Shown: piece by piece, positions 34,529 to 43,344 of the stretch
Layout: each line of letters begins with the position of its first letter
Position numbering within the stretch: position 1 is the first letter of the stretch
NCBI RefSeq assembly: GCF_029946515.1
Contig: NZ_JARZHH010000021.1
Location: forward strand, 1 to 64,000
Direction of reading: 5' to 3'
Length of the DNA: 64,000 nt
DNA from: Polyangium sp. 6x1
GTDB taxonomy: Bacteria > Myxococcota_A > Polyangia > Polyangiales > Polyangiaceae
Program-made: the position numbers and the translations under genes
The notes under the pieces: model-generated
The model's database searches: none
Told to the model about the DNA's origin: nothing
What the model saw: only the letters and a program-made list of their open reading frames with translations

Positions 34529-36100
34529 TCAGGCCGGCGCGATGACGAGCCCCTCGCGGCCGGGGAGCGCCGGCGCCGGTTTGCCGGCCATGATCGCGGA
34601 AATGGCTTCCATGTCCACGACGGAGGGACAGCCCCAGCCGGGCTGATACTCGAATACCGAGGTGGCCGAGCGCGCGTGCAGCCGGTCGTCGAGGATGTCG
34701 AGCTCGTCGAGCGTCACGAGCGCCGGATGCGGCACGCCGCAGGCCCGCGCGAGCTGCAAGAGCTCCTTGCGCAGCACGGTTACGTAATTCGCGAATCGCG
34801 CCGCCTTGTCCGTCGGATCGAGCCCCCGCACGAGCCAGCGGTTTTGCGTGGCGACGCCCGTGGGGCAATGGCCCGTGTGGCACTCCTGCGCCTGGATGCA
34901 GCCGATCGAGAGCATCGCCTCGCGCGCGACGTTGACCATGTCGCAGCCGAGCGCGAACGCGAGCAGCGATGCGTGCGGGAAGCCGAGCTTGCCCGAACCG
35001 ATGAAGACCACGTTTTCGGCGATGCCGGCTTCGGCGAACGTGCGGTACACGCGGCTCATCCCGATCTTGAACGGCAGCGCCACGTGGTCGCTGAACACGA
35101 GCGGCGCCGCGCCCGTCCCGCCCTCGCCGCCGTCGATCGTGATGAAATCGACGCCCCGATCGCCGCGCGCCATGAGCTTCGCGAGCTCGTGCCAGAATTT
35201 CTCCTGACCGACGGCCGATTTGATCCCCACGGGCAAACCCGACGCCTCGGCGAGCTTCTCGACGAAATCGAGCATCTCGTCGGCCGAGGAGAACGCCGTG
35301 TGCGCGGCCGGGCTGATGCAGGTTTCTCCGATCGGAATGCCGCGGATCTTCGCGATCTCGGCCGTCACCTTCGCGCCTGGCAAGACGCCGCCGAGGCCGG
35401 GCTTCGCGCCCTGGCTCAGCTTGACCTCGATCGCGCGGATCGGCGCCGACGCGATCGTCTCGAGGAATCGCTCCATGCTGAAGCGCCCCTGGGGATCGCG
35501 GCAGCCGAAATAGCCCGTGCCGATTTGCCAGACGAGATCCCCGCCGTGCCGGTGGTGCGGCGAGACGCCACCCTCGCCGGTGTTCTGCATGCAGCCCGCG
35601 ATCTTCGCGCCGCGGTTGATCGCCTCGACGGCGGCGCCCGAGAGCGAGCCGTAGCTCATCGCCGAGGTGTTGATCACCGAATTCGCGCGAAATGCCTTCT
35701 TCCGGTTCCGCTTGGCGCCGAGCACCTTCGCGCAGGGCACGCGGTAGCCGGGGTCGTAGCCGGGCTCGCCCGCGTGCAGCTCCGGCAGCGGGAAAGCGGC
35801 GTGCTTGACGATGAGGTAGTTCGGGCTCTGCTCCAGGTCGTTGTCCGTGCCGAACCCGAAGTAGTTGTTCTCCTTCTTCGCCGACGAGTAGATCCACCGG
35901 CGCTGATCACGGCTGAAGGGGCGCTCCTCGTCGTTGTTCGTGACGATGTATTGCCGGAGCTCCGGCCCCACCGCTTCGAGCATGTAGCGGAAATGCCCGA
36001 TGATCGGGAAATTGCGCAGAATCGCGTGTTTCGTTTGCGTCAGGTCGTAGATCGCGACGGCGATGACGAGGACGGCGAAGACGGCCAGGATGATCCACAC
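34529..36100 (-). CDS. FMN-binding glutamate synthase-family protein, membrane anchored
   Basis: 523 residues from a GTG start. One N-terminal helix (VWIILAVFAVLVIAVAIYD) precedes the FMN barrel of the glutamate synthase large subunit: NTSAMSYGSLSGAAVEAINRG, GAKPGLGGVLPG, KSAVGQEKFW, IDGGEGGTGAAPL and ALGCDMVNVAREAM. CIQAQECHTGHCPTG supplies the three Cys of the 3Fe-4S cluster. The amidotransferase and GXGXG domains of full GltB are missing. Such stand-alone proteins are common, but their reaction is unknown; the membrane anchor points to an electron-transfer partner there. Confidence 0.88.
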   Translation of the reverse strand: MWIILAVFAVLVIAVAIYDLTQTKHAILRNFPIIGHFRYMLEAVGPELRQYIVTNNDEERPFSRDQRRWIYSSAKKENNYFGFGTDNDLEQSPNYLIVKHAAFPLPELHAGEPGYDPGYRVPCAKVLGAKRNRKKAFRANSVINTSAMSYGSLSGAAVEAINRGAKIAGCMQNTGEGGVSPHHRHGGDLVWQIGTGYFGCRDPQGRFSMERFLETIASAPIRAIEVKLSQGAKPGLGGVLPGAKVTAEIAKIRGIPIGETCISPAAHTAFSSADEMLDFVEKLAEASGLPVGIKSAVGQEKFWHELAKLMARGDRGVDFITIDGGEGGTGAAPLVFSDHVALPFKIGMSRVYRTFAEAGIAENVVFIGSGKLGFPHASLLAFALGCDMVNVAREAMLSIGCIQAQECHTGHCPTGVATQNRWLVRGLDPTDKAARFANYVTVLRKELLQLARACGVPHPALVTLDELDILDDRLHARSATSVFEYQPGWGCPSVVDMEAISAIMAGKPAPALPGREGLVIAPA

Positions 36101-36136
36101 GGCGGACGACCTCCGGGGGGGCTCGGGCGAGACAGG

Positions 36137-36748
36137 CTAACGCTTCTCGGGAGACGGTGTCGAGGGCGCCTTTCGCGCGAGCTCGCCCTCGATCCTCACG
36201 AGCGCCTCGTCGATCCAGCGCTCCACCGTGCGCGGGAAGGGCCACATCCAGCCATAATCCGGCCCCGTGAAGCGCCGCACGATCTCCGCCCGTAGCGCGG
36301 GGGCGTGGGCCGCGGCGAGGCCCTCGATCTCGGCGACGGCGCGCAGCGTCTCCTCGTACGCCTCCCACTCGAGGCGGGCGCGGAACCAGGCGAGGCCCAA
36401 CGGCAAGGGCAGGACGCCGTAGAAGAGCACCATGAGGATCCAGCCGTACCGCTCGAATTGCGCGACGTGCACGGCCTCGTGGCGGAGGATCTGGAGCGCG
36501 CGCGTGGGCAGCCAGTCGTCGAAATCGTCGGGCACGTAGATCGTGTGGCCGAGCGTGGTCACGTAATGGGTGAGGTACTTGTTCTGGCCGCCGAACGTCA
36601 CGACCCAGAGGGCCGCGCCGGCGGCCCGCTGGTGCCAGTATTCGGATTTTTTCACGACCCGGATCCGGCGCCGCCTTCGGGCGAATCCTTCGAGGAGCCG
36701 CGCGAGCTCCTCGCGTGCCCTCGGGTCTGCGATGTGCGTCGCTTTCAC
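36137..36748 (-). CDS. Membrane-associated HExxH zinc-peptidase-like protein
   Basis: 203 residues, starting GTGA on the stop of the upstream gene (36745), so the two are translationally coupled. H90-E91-H94 in LRHEAVHVAQFERYG is a zincin motif; EWEAYEETLRA about 35 residues on could provide the third ligand (E128 or E132). Two hydrophobic segments flank it (around 43-52 and 103-121, WILMVLFYGVLPLPLGLAW). The sequence GQNKYLTHYVTTLGHTIYVP is the DUF4157-like strand before the helix. A membrane protease is possible but unproved; many such proteins are toxin- or envelope-associated. Confidence 0.65.
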   Translation of the reverse strand: MKATHIADPRAREELARLLEGFARRRRRIRVVKKSEYWHQRAAGAALWVVTFGGQNKYLTHYVTTLGHTIYVPDDFDDWLPTRALQILRHEAVHVAQFERYGWILMVLFYGVLPLPLGLAWFRARLEWEAYEETLRAVAEIEGLAAAHAPALRAEIVRRFTGPDYGWMWPFPRTVERWIDEALVRIEGELARKAPSTPSPEKR

Positions 36749-37317
36749 GAGCCCCCTTTCGGCACCTTCACGTCGAGCTTGCCGAGCCGCGCGAGCAGCG
36801 GCCCCCGCTCGTCCATCGCCGTCCCGACGAGCGCCCGCGCGGCCTCCTCGTCGAGCGCCGGGACGGGTTTCGACGCGAAGCGCGCTTCTTCCGCCGCGGG
36901 GATCTTGAAGATCAGGTGGTAGACGCCGCTGTTCGAGAGCGCGAGCACGCAGGGTTTTCCCTCCACGCCGAGCAGGCGGAGGATCGCCGCGGCCAGAAAT
37001 CCCGCGGCCGCGCCGGCGAACGCGCCGCCGCGATGGGAGAGCGAGACGTGATGCTCGTGGCCGTCTTCCTCGCCCGCGTTCGCGACCGTGTACGCGACGG
37101 CGATATCGGCGGACGTGATGAATGCATTGCCCGCGGCGAACGGATCCGCGGGCGGGCCCAATCCGACGCCCGCGAGCGCGGCCTGCTTGGCGCGATCGAG
37201 CCCGCGCGAGATCTCCATCAGGTGATCCGGGGAGAACAGCCGATCGTAGCGCGGCCGCTTCATCGCGAGCCGGTAGATCAGGAACACCACGAGCCCGACG
37301 AGCAGCCATTTCAGCAT
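36745..37317 (-). CDS. Membrane-anchored protein of unknown function
   Basis: 190 residues from ATG 37317, which overlaps the end of the upstream MYXO-CTERM gene by seven bases. Two hydrophobic segments: LKWLLVGLVVFLIYRLAM at the start and GAFAGAAAGFLAAAILRLL at about 105-125. Between them a soluble part contains SADIAVAYTVANAGEEDGHEHHVSLSHRG. The C-terminal part has LALSNSGVYHLIFKIP, then acid-rich sequence. I do not recognise the family. It is the middle gene of a three-gene envelope group transcribed leftward, ending in the HExxH protein. Confidence 0.6.
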   Translation of the reverse strand: MLKWLLVGLVVFLIYRLAMKRPRYDRLFSPDHLMEISRGLDRAKQAALAGVGLGPPADPFAAGNAFITSADIAVAYTVANAGEEDGHEHHVSLSHRGGAFAGAAAGFLAAAILRLLGVEGKPCVLALSNSGVYHLIFKIPAAEEARFASKPVPALDEEAARALVGTAMDERGPLLARLGKLDVKVPKGGS

Positions 37318-37883
37318 CGCGGCTTGCGCCTCCGCGCCCATGCGCCGAGACAAACCATCCCGCCCGCGGCGAGCGGCAGCGCGGGGGCGTCTCCCGACGC
37401 GCCGAGATCACACGAGCAAGCGGCGCCGCGGCGGCGGCCCGGGGCGCTGACGGCGGACGTGGTCTTCGTCATGCACGTCGCCACGATTTCCTGCGTCGAG
37501 CCCGGCGCGCAGCCCTTGTCCTCGTTCACGTAGCTCACGGCCTCGCGCCATTCGCCGATCTGATGTCCCCGCATCGAGATGACTCCAGGCGCCACGCACA
37601 TCCGCACCTCGACGCACCCCTCTCCCGGCTGGCAGGACCTCGCGTCGCGGCAGGCCTTCATGATGCAGCAAGGCCGCGCGCCGGCGTCGCAGACCGCGGG
37701 TTCGGAGCCGAGGGGGCAGGTGTCGGGCGCGCAGCCCGTCCCGGCGTGTCCGGTGATGCCGTGGGTCTCGCTGGGGCACGAGGTCGGCGGGGGCGGGACG
37801 GCGTCCGCGCGCGCCCACGAGGGCAGGGCGAGGGCGGCGACGAGCGACAGGATCGCCGTCGATCGCGCCTTGGTTCGTTCCAT
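37311..37883 (-). CDS. Secreted Cys-rich protein with MYXO-CTERM-like tail
   Basis: 190 residues. Signal peptide MERTKARSTAILSLVAALALPSWARA. The mature part holds many Cys (SCPSETHG, GCAPDTCPLG, RPCCIMKACRDARSCQPGEGC), likely disulfide bonded. The C-terminus is CSCDLGASGDAPALPL followed by a hydrophobic segment and RRRK, the arrangement of the MYXO-CTERM sorting signal: Cys motif, TM helix, Arg cluster. Such proteins are thought to be processed at the Cys and carried to the surface in Myxococcota. No enzymatic domain is visible. Confidence 0.72.
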   Translation of the reverse strand: MERTKARSTAILSLVAALALPSWARADAVPPPPTSCPSETHGITGHAGTGCAPDTCPLGSEPAVCDAGARPCCIMKACRDARSCQPGEGCVEVRMCVAPGVISMRGHQIGEWREAVSYVNEDKGCAPGSTQEIVATCMTKTTSAVSAPGRRRGAACSCDLGASGDAPALPLAAGGMVCLGAWARRRKPRC

Positions 37884-37952
37884 GGCGAGGCATCGTGCGG
37901 GTCCGCGAAGGATTCGTCAACGCGCGTGGGGGTCTGCTACGTCGAACGGGCC

Positions 37953-38348
37953 ATGGCTGCTCCTCCGCGCTCCTCGCTCCTCCTTCGCGTGGCCACCCTG
38001 ATGCTCTCCGTCGGCATTCTTGGCGTCCTCGTGACGCAGGCCTCGCTCTCGACCGGCTGCTCTCGCAGCGAGCCCCCCGCGCCTTCGGCCGTCCCCGAGC
38101 CACGCGCCGCCGTCCCGCCGCCCGCGCCGAGCGCCACGCCGGGGCCCATGCCCGCGACCTCCGCTGCCGCGCCGGCGACCACGGGCTCGCTCGACGTGGG
38201 TGACGAGATGTTCGGCACCACGAAATCGGGGAAGATCTTCCGGCCCAGCTCCCAGGGCTCCGCGGACCCGAAGGGCGAATCGGGCATCCTTCAAAACGCG
38301 CCGGCCCCAAACAACCAAGCCCCCTCGAACGCCCATGCCCCGCAATGA
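37953..38348 (+). CDS. Small lipoprotein with disordered Pro/Ala region
   Basis: 131 residues from ATG 37953, divergent from the MYXO-CTERM gene. Long hydrophobic N-terminus with lipobox SLSTGC (C36). Residues 40-75 are almost all Pro, Ala, Ser and Thr. The conserved-looking tail is DVGDEMFGTTKSGKIFRPSS. No domain known. Its last 14 bases overlap the start of the fatty acid hydroxylase gene, so the pair is co-translated. Confidence 0.6.
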   Translation: MAAPPRSSLLLRVATLMLSVGILGVLVTQASLSTGCSRSEPPAPSAVPEPRAAVPPPAPSATPGPMPATSAAAPATTGSLDVGDEMFGTTKSGKIFRPSSQGSADPKGESGILQNAPAPNNQAPSNAHAPQ

Positions 38349-39168
38349 GCTCTCGCAGGCGCTCGACGCGCTCTGGGCCGCGCTCGCGAGCCTCGCCGTG
38401 CTCGTGGTGATGTTCGTCCCGCTGGAACGGGTTTTTCCGGCCAGACATCAGCGGATCTTCCGGCCTGCCGTGGGGCTCGACCTCTGCTTCTTCTTCGGGC
38501 AATACCTCGTCTGGAATGCCGTCGCGATCTTCGTCGCGCGCGCGGCCTCTGCGTGGATCGGCGGCTACATTCCGGAAGGCCCGCGCGCGTTTTTCGCGGC
38601 ACAACCTTTCTGGGCCCAGGCCGTCCTCGTGGTCCTGCTCGGCGACCTTTGCGTGTACGGGTACCACCGGGCTTGCCACCGCTTCGATGTCCTCTGGCGG
38701 TTTCACGCTGTGCATCACACGAGCGAGCACCTCGACTGGGTCGCGGCGCACCGCGAGCATCCGGTCGACGGCATTCTCACGCAGCTCGCGACGAACCTGC
38801 CGGCGCTCGCGCTCGGCTTCTCGCCGCGGGCGCTCGCGGGCTTCATCGTCCTGCGGGGCGCGTGGGCCATCTTCATCCATTCCAACGTGCGCCTGCCCCT
38901 CGGCCCGCTGAAATGGCTCCTCGGCGCGCCCGAGCTTCACCACTGGCATCACGCGCGCCTCGAGCGCACGCGGCACAACTTCGCGAACGTCGCCCCTTTC
39001 CTCGACGTGATCTTCGGGACGCACCATTGTCCCGCGAAGGACGAGGCGTACGATCTCGGCGTCCCGTTCGCCGCGCCGAAGAGCTACCTCGGGCTCCTCC
39101 TCGCGCCGTTCTTGCCGGCTAGCGCGACGGCTTCCGCAGAAACATCGTCTGCGTCGCGTACGCCGTGA
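38335..39168 (+). CDS. Fatty acid hydroxylase / sterol desaturase family protein
   Basis: 277 residues with four or so membrane helices (14-32, 45-72, 92-110 and one around 160-180). The di-iron histidines are present: HRACH (111-115), HAVHH (124-128) and a C-terminal LHHWHHARLERTRHN cluster, which together match the eight-His pattern of the FA_hydroxylase superfamily. It should oxidise an acyl chain or sterol-like lipid in the inner membrane. Its last 50 bases overlap the 3' end of the opposing thioesterase gene. A second member of the superfamily lies at 60.8 kb. Confidence 0.85.
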   Translation: MPRNELSQALDALWAALASLAVLVVMFVPLERVFPARHQRIFRPAVGLDLCFFFGQYLVWNAVAIFVARAASAWIGGYIPEGPRAFFAAQPFWAQAVLVVLLGDLCVYGYHRACHRFDVLWRFHAVHHTSEHLDWVAAHREHPVDGILTQLATNLPALALGFSPRALAGFIVLRGAWAIFIHSNVRLPLGPLKWLLGAPELHHWHHARLERTRHNFANVAPFLDVIFGTHHCPAKDEAYDLGVPFAAPKSYLGLLLAPFLPASATASAETSSASRTP

Positions 39169-39970
39169 GCTTTCCGTCGGCGCCCCACACCTCGGCCTCC
39201 GCCGTCGCATAGCCCGCACGCGCTCTCCGCGCCCACACGCTCACGAGCTGCCATTCGCTCGCCGTGGGGTCGAGAAAATGCACCGTGAGGTCCAGGCTCG
39301 GCGCGTGGAAATGCGGGCCCTCCGGCCCGAGCTTCTGGCGCAGGGCCGGCGGCATCAGGTCCGCGATCGGCGGGATCGCGAAGGGATCGAGCGTGCCATC
39401 CGCGAGGCGCTGCGGGATCTTGTAACGCATCCACCGCGCATACCGGGCAGCGCCCGCGGGCCAGTTCGGCTTCCACCAGACGTGCCCGAGCGCGAGGCGC
39501 GAATCGAAATTGTCGAGAAACGGGTATTCACTCCGGCCCGCGACGGAGCGGCGCGGCTCCACGATCGGCGACGCGTCTTCGGGGCTCGGCACGCGCGGCG
39601 GCGCCGTGTCGACGAGATCGATTCCTGGCCTCTCGCGGGCGAATGTCGCGCTCACTTCGAGGTCCGTCCCCGGGGACGCCTGCGCGCGGAGCATGGCGCG
39701 CGCCTGCACGGCCGCATTGCCGCGGCGGAGTAGCTCCACGCGGACCTCGAGCGGGCCGGGCGGGACGGGATTGCAAAAGAGCGTCGTCGCCGAGACCGGG
39801 CGAAAGCTCGTATCGGCGATCGTGGCCTCGATCGCGCGGAGCGCCACCGTCATGAGCACGCCGCCCGAGGGCAGGTTCCAGCTCCAGGCGTCGGGCAGGT
39901 TCGTCGTGTAATGCCCGGCCGAGCCGGGGACGGGCGTGACGGCGGTGTCGAGGGCGAGATCGGAGGGCAT
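39119..39970 (-). CDS. Acyl-CoA thioesterase, double hotdog (TesB-like)
   Basis: 283 residues from ATG 39970. Two hotdog halves: the first has WSWNLPSGGVLMTVALRAIEA with the hotdog helix and FCNPVPPGPLEVRVELLRRG; the second has SLDLTVHFLDPTASEWQLVSVWARRARAGYATAEAEVWGADGKL-type sequence, the typical end of TesB/FadM relatives. It probably hydrolyses acyl-CoA. Convergent overlap of 50 bases with the hydroxylase gene and nine bases from the upstream permease gene; a link to lipid tailoring is plausible. Confidence 0.8.
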   Translation of the reverse strand: MPSDLALDTAVTPVPGSAGHYTTNLPDAWSWNLPSGGVLMTVALRAIEATIADTSFRPVSATTLFCNPVPPGPLEVRVELLRRGNAAVQARAMLRAQASPGTDLEVSATFARERPGIDLVDTAPPRVPSPEDASPIVEPRRSVAGRSEYPFLDNFDSRLALGHVWWKPNWPAGAARYARWMRYKIPQRLADGTLDPFAIPPIADLMPPALRQKLGPEGPHFHAPSLDLTVHFLDPTASEWQLVSVWARRARAGYATAEAEVWGADGKLTAYATQTMFLRKPSR

Positions 39971-39978
39971 GGGAAGGT

Positions 39979-40764
39979 TCAGCTCGAAGCGGAGGTATAA
40001 TGGCCGATCGCGCGTGTCCAGACGGTCCGCGCGACCACGGCGAGCAGGGCCGCGCCGAGGACCGAGGCCACGGCGGTTTGCCCGGCGAGCGAGCCGAGCA
40101 GCGCTTCGGCCGGGTACGTCGTCATCACGCCGAGCGGGATGACGAAGGTGAATACGATCTTCCAGACCCCCTTGAACACGGACACGGGCCAGCGCGCGAA
40201 ATCGAAGAGCGAATCGAAGAGGTACGCGAGGTTGTCCACGCGAACCACCCAGAAGGCCGCGGCGATCACGAGGATCCAGATCGAGTAAAGCACCACCGTG
40301 GCCGCCGCGAGCATGGCGAGGGCGGTGAGCACGCCGAGCGGGCTCGGGACGCGGCCGAGGCGAACGAAAGCGACGGTGACGAGGGCGAGCCCGGCGATCG
40401 CGTCGAACACGCGGAAGACCTCGAACTTCGTGGTCGAGACGAGGAACTGCGCGTCGGCGGGCTTGAGCAGCACGAAATCGAGCGTGCCCTCGCGGATCTG
40501 CTGTACGACCGTGAGCAGCGAGGGGTTCACCGCGCCGTCGAGGACGCCGCGGAGGAGCGTGAAAAAGCCCACGACGACGAGCGCGGTCTCGTACGTCCAG
40601 CCCCCGACGGGCGGCCGGTCGTGAAAGGCCACGTGGAACGGCACGAGGCCCGCGACCGTCCAGAGCAGGGCGAGCGCCCCGCTGACCACGAAATCCCAGC
40701 GATAATGCATCGCGACGGTCGCGGACTTGCGGAGCTGGAGGCCGAGCAGGGAGAGATACCGCAT
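39979..40764 (-). CDS. ABC-2 type permease subunit (COG3694-like)
   Basis: 261 residues with about six membrane helices. Sequence marks of the COG3694 permease family: REGTLDFVLLKPADAQFLVS and DFARWPVSVFKGVWKIVFTFVIPLGVMTTYPAEALLG. This protein normally works with an ATPase (COG4586) and a second permease (COG4587) from one operon, exporting an unknown substrate. Here those two are encoded about 12 kb away at 53.0-54.9 kb, and this gene stands next to a thioesterase gene instead. Start ATG 40764 begins MRYLSLLGLQLRKSA. Confidence 0.85.
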   Translation of the reverse strand: MRYLSLLGLQLRKSATVAMHYRWDFVVSGALALLWTVAGLVPFHVAFHDRPPVGGWTYETALVVVGFFTLLRGVLDGAVNPSLLTVVQQIREGTLDFVLLKPADAQFLVSTTKFEVFRVFDAIAGLALVTVAFVRLGRVPSPLGVLTALAMLAAATVVLYSIWILVIAAAFWVVRVDNLAYLFDSLFDFARWPVSVFKGVWKIVFTFVIPLGVMTTYPAEALLGSLAGQTAVASVLGAALLAVVARTVWTRAIGHYTSASS

Positions 40765-40824
40765 CGCGCGTTCGCGCGGAGGGTAGCATGCCGCGGGCAG
40801 AACGAGGTTATACTCGCGCGACGC

Positions 40825-41616
40825 GTGCCCCCGAGCCTCGAAGCCCCTCGCAAAACGAGCGCCAAGGCGATCAGCCCCTACCGCGCCGCGCCGCTCTCCT
40901 TTGGCCCGCCCGTCGCGACGTACCGCTCGAGCAAGCTGCAGCGCGTGGGTTTCCTCGCCGTGGGTTCGGCTGCCGGCCTCGCCGCGCTCGCGCTGCTGCT
41001 CTCGCCGCTCGGGGGCGGCTCGGATCCCGGCCTCTGGGTCCTGGCCTTCCTGCAAGCGAGCGTGGTCGGGACCGGCGCTGCGTTCGCGCTGCGCGCCTAC
41101 GCGCGTCGCGTCCGCGGACGCGTGACCGTACACGACGAGGGGATGTGCATCACCAGCCACAAGGGGAGAACCTCGTTCTTCTGGGACGACGTGACGGGCA
41201 TCTGGGCGCGATTCTACGAGCCCGTACGATCACCGGAGGTCATCATGCGTCTCGGGACGCGCGACGGCCGCGTGATCGAGCTGCCGACGGAGCTCGAAGG
41301 CGCGCGGGACCTGGCCACGCGGGTGCAGACGGAGACGGCCGCGCGTATGCTCGCCGAGACGATCGCTGCGCTCGACGCGGGTGAACGGCTCTGGTTTGGC
41401 CCGATGATGGTCGACGGTTTCGGCATTCATTATGGCAAGCGCCACGGCCGCGAGAACGACGTCGACGCCATGCAGCTCTCGTTTCGCTGGCTCGAAGTCA
41501 GGCTCGCCTCGGGCGAGCGGATCTTGCTCCCGACCGAGGACGTGCGAAACGTGGGCATCCTGCTCGGCGTGGCGGGGCGGTTCGGAATCGGTCGATTGGC
41601 GGGAGGTCCGGCTTAA
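40825..41616 (+). CDS. Membrane protein with bacterial PH-like domain
   Basis: 263 residues from GTG 40825, divergent from the permease gene. Two membrane helices (about 45-65 and 73-93) are followed by a beta-rich domain: VTVHDEGMCITSHKGRTSFFWDDVTGIWARFYEP, then RVIELPTELEGARDLATRVQ. This reads like the PH-like fold found in YcxB- and DUF6585-type proteins, in which the domain sits after one or two helices. A long C-terminal half ends ILLPTEDVRNVGILLGVAG. Function unknown. Confidence 0.6.
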   Translation: MPPSLEAPRKTSAKAISPYRAAPLSFGPPVATYRSSKLQRVGFLAVGSAAGLAALALLLSPLGGGSDPGLWVLAFLQASVVGTGAAFALRAYARRVRGRVTVHDEGMCITSHKGRTSFFWDDVTGIWARFYEPVRSPEVIMRLGTRDGRVIELPTELEGARDLATRVQTETAARMLAETIAALDAGERLWFGPMMVDGFGIHYGKRHGRENDVDAMQLSFRWLEVRLASGERILLPTEDVRNVGILLGVAGRFGIGRLAGGPA

Positions 41617-42266
41617 CCGCGCTTGTTCCCGCGCTTCCGCACCCCGTCCATGATCCGGATCAGGAAGAGACCCGCGAGCACGGCGCCGTAGATCGCCGGC
41701 TCGGTCACGTCCTTCTTCACGCGCATCACGAAATGGACGACGCCGAGGATCGCGACCACGTACGCGAGCCGGTGCAATCGCTTCCAACGGGCGAACCCCA
41801 TCCGTTTCAGGGCCTTCGCGGTCGACGTCGCGGCCAGCGGGAGGAGCAGGACGAACGCGGCGAACCCAACGAGGATGAACGGGCGCTTCGTGATGTCCTC
41901 GAGGATCGCGCGCAGGGCGAGCGATTGATCGACGAGCGCGTACACCAGGAAATGCGCGCAGACGTAAAAGAAGCCGAGCAGGCCGAGCGATTTGCGGATG
42001 CGGATCGGCCATTTCCAGCCCGTGACGATCTGGAGCGGCGTCGCGGCGAGCGAGAGGACGAGGTGGACGAGCGCGAGCAGCCCGAGCTGGTTCATCGCCT
42101 CGGCGATCGGGTTCGCCCCGAGGTCGCCTCTCGCCGCGCGCGCCGCGAGGACGACGGCCGGGAAAAGGCCTCCCGTGACGATCGCGGGGACGAGCCAGCC
42201 GAGCTTGCCCGCGCCCGCGCGAGGCGCGGCAGGTTTGTCCGGGGTGGTGATTGCGCTCGTCGACAT
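41613..42266 (-). CDS. msrQ: Heme-binding subunit of the methionine sulfoxide reductase system
   Basis: 217 residues with six membrane helices, matching MsrQ/YedZ: LGLLALVHLVLSLAATPLQI, RIRKSLGLLGFFYVCAHFLVY, and RWKRLHRLAYVVAILGVVHFVM with heme-ligand His residues. MsrQ passes electrons from the quinone pool to MsrP. Its ATG overlaps the msrP stop by one base. Convergent with the PH-like gene, sharing four bases at their stops. Confidence 0.93.
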   Translation of the reverse strand: MSTSAITTPDKPAAPRAGAGKLGWLVPAIVTGGLFPAVVLAARAARGDLGANPIAEAMNQLGLLALVHLVLSLAATPLQIVTGWKWPIRIRKSLGLLGFFYVCAHFLVYALVDQSLALRAILEDITKRPFILVGFAAFVLLLPLAATSTAKALKRMGFARWKRLHRLAYVVAILGVVHFVMRVKKDVTEPAIYGAVLAGLFLIRIMDGVRKRGNKRG

Positions 42267-43285
42267 CAGTAGTACATCCGAAGGTCCATGTCCGCGTAGA
42301 GGTGCGCGACCTCCTCGGCGTAGCCGTTGAACGGGAGCGTCGGGCGTTTTTCGAGGTCCCCGATGCGCCGCTCCATCGCCTGGCTCCAGCGCGGGTGCGC
42401 GACCGCGGGGTTCACGTTCGCGTAAAATCCGTATTCACGCGGCGCCGCCATGTGCCACGACGTCTCCGGCTCCTTCTCGACGAGCGCGATCCGCACGATC
42501 GACTTGACCCCTTTGAATCCGTACTTCCACGGCACGACGAGCCGCAGCGGGGCGCCGTTTTGCCCGGGGAGCGATTTTCCGTAGAGGCCGGCGGCGAGGA
42601 TCGTGAGCGGGTGCATGGCCTCGTCGAGGCGCAGGCCCTCGCGGTAAGGCCATTCGAGCACGTCCGTGAGCTGGAACGGGAGCTGCTCCGGATCCATCAG
42701 CGTGTTGAATGCGACGTACTTCGCACGCGACGTCGGTTCGAGCCGTTCGAGCAGCTTCCCGAGCGGAAAGCCGAGCCACGGGATCACCATCGACCACGTC
42801 TCCACGCACCGCATGCGGTAGACGCGCTCCTCCAGGGGAAACCATTTCAAGAGCGTCTCGATGTCGACCCGCTGGGGCTTTTTGATCTCGCCCTCGAAGA
42901 CCACGGTCCACGGCCGGGGCTTCAACGTTTTCGCGTTTCGCGCCGGGTCTTCCTTGTCGAGGCCGAGCTCGTAATAGTTGTTGTACGTCGTCACGTCCTC
43001 GTAAGGCGTGCGTGGCTCGTCCGTGGTGAAGGGATTGCGCACGGCGGGCGAGCCCGAGGGCGCGGGCGGCGTCGCGGACGCGGGCGGCGCCAGGAGCTCC
43101 GGCGGGAGCGGCTCGGCGGTGACGTTCGCGCGGCGGCCGCGGCCCGTGAGCGCGACGAGGCCCGTGCCCATCGCCGCGGCCGTCCCCACGAAGAGGCCCG
43201 CGCTCTTCAGGATCTCGCGGCGGCGCAGGTACCGCGCTTCGGGCGTGATCTCGGAGCTCGGGGGCGGCGGAGGCAGCCTGCGCAT
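42266..43285 (-). CDS. msrP: Periplasmic protein-methionine-sulfoxide reductase, Mo-cofactor subunit
   Basis: 339 residues. The N-terminus is a Pro-rich stretch, then [12 protein letters not shown], a Tat signal, consistent with a cofactor-containing exported protein. The molybdenum-ligand Cys is in [20 protein letters not shown]; other MsrP blocks are [45 protein letters not shown] and [12 protein letters not shown]. It reduces oxidised methionine in periplasmic proteins using electrons from MsrQ, the next gene. Divergent from an SDR gene. Confidence 0.95.
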   Translation of the reverse strand: MRRLPPPPPSSEITPEARYLRRREILKSAGLFVGTAAAMGTGLVALTGRGRRANVTAEPLPPELLAPPASATPPAPSGSPAVRNPFTTDEPRTPYEDVTTYNNYYELGLDKEDPARNAKTLKPRPWTVVFEGEIKKPQRVDIETLLKWFPLEERVYRMRCVETWSMVIPWLGFPLGKLLERLEPTSRAKYVAFNTLMDPEQLPFQLTDVLEWPYREGLRLDEAMHPLTILAAGLYGKSLPGQNGAPLRLVVPWKYGFKGVKSIVRIALVEKEPETSWHMAAPREYGFYANVNPAVAHPRWSQAMERRIGDLEKRPTLPFNGYAEEVAHLYADMDLRMYY

Positions 43286-43344
43286 GCCGGCATTGTAGCG
43301 CGATCGACGTTGCTACGTCGCGCGCAACGTACGATGATCGCCGC

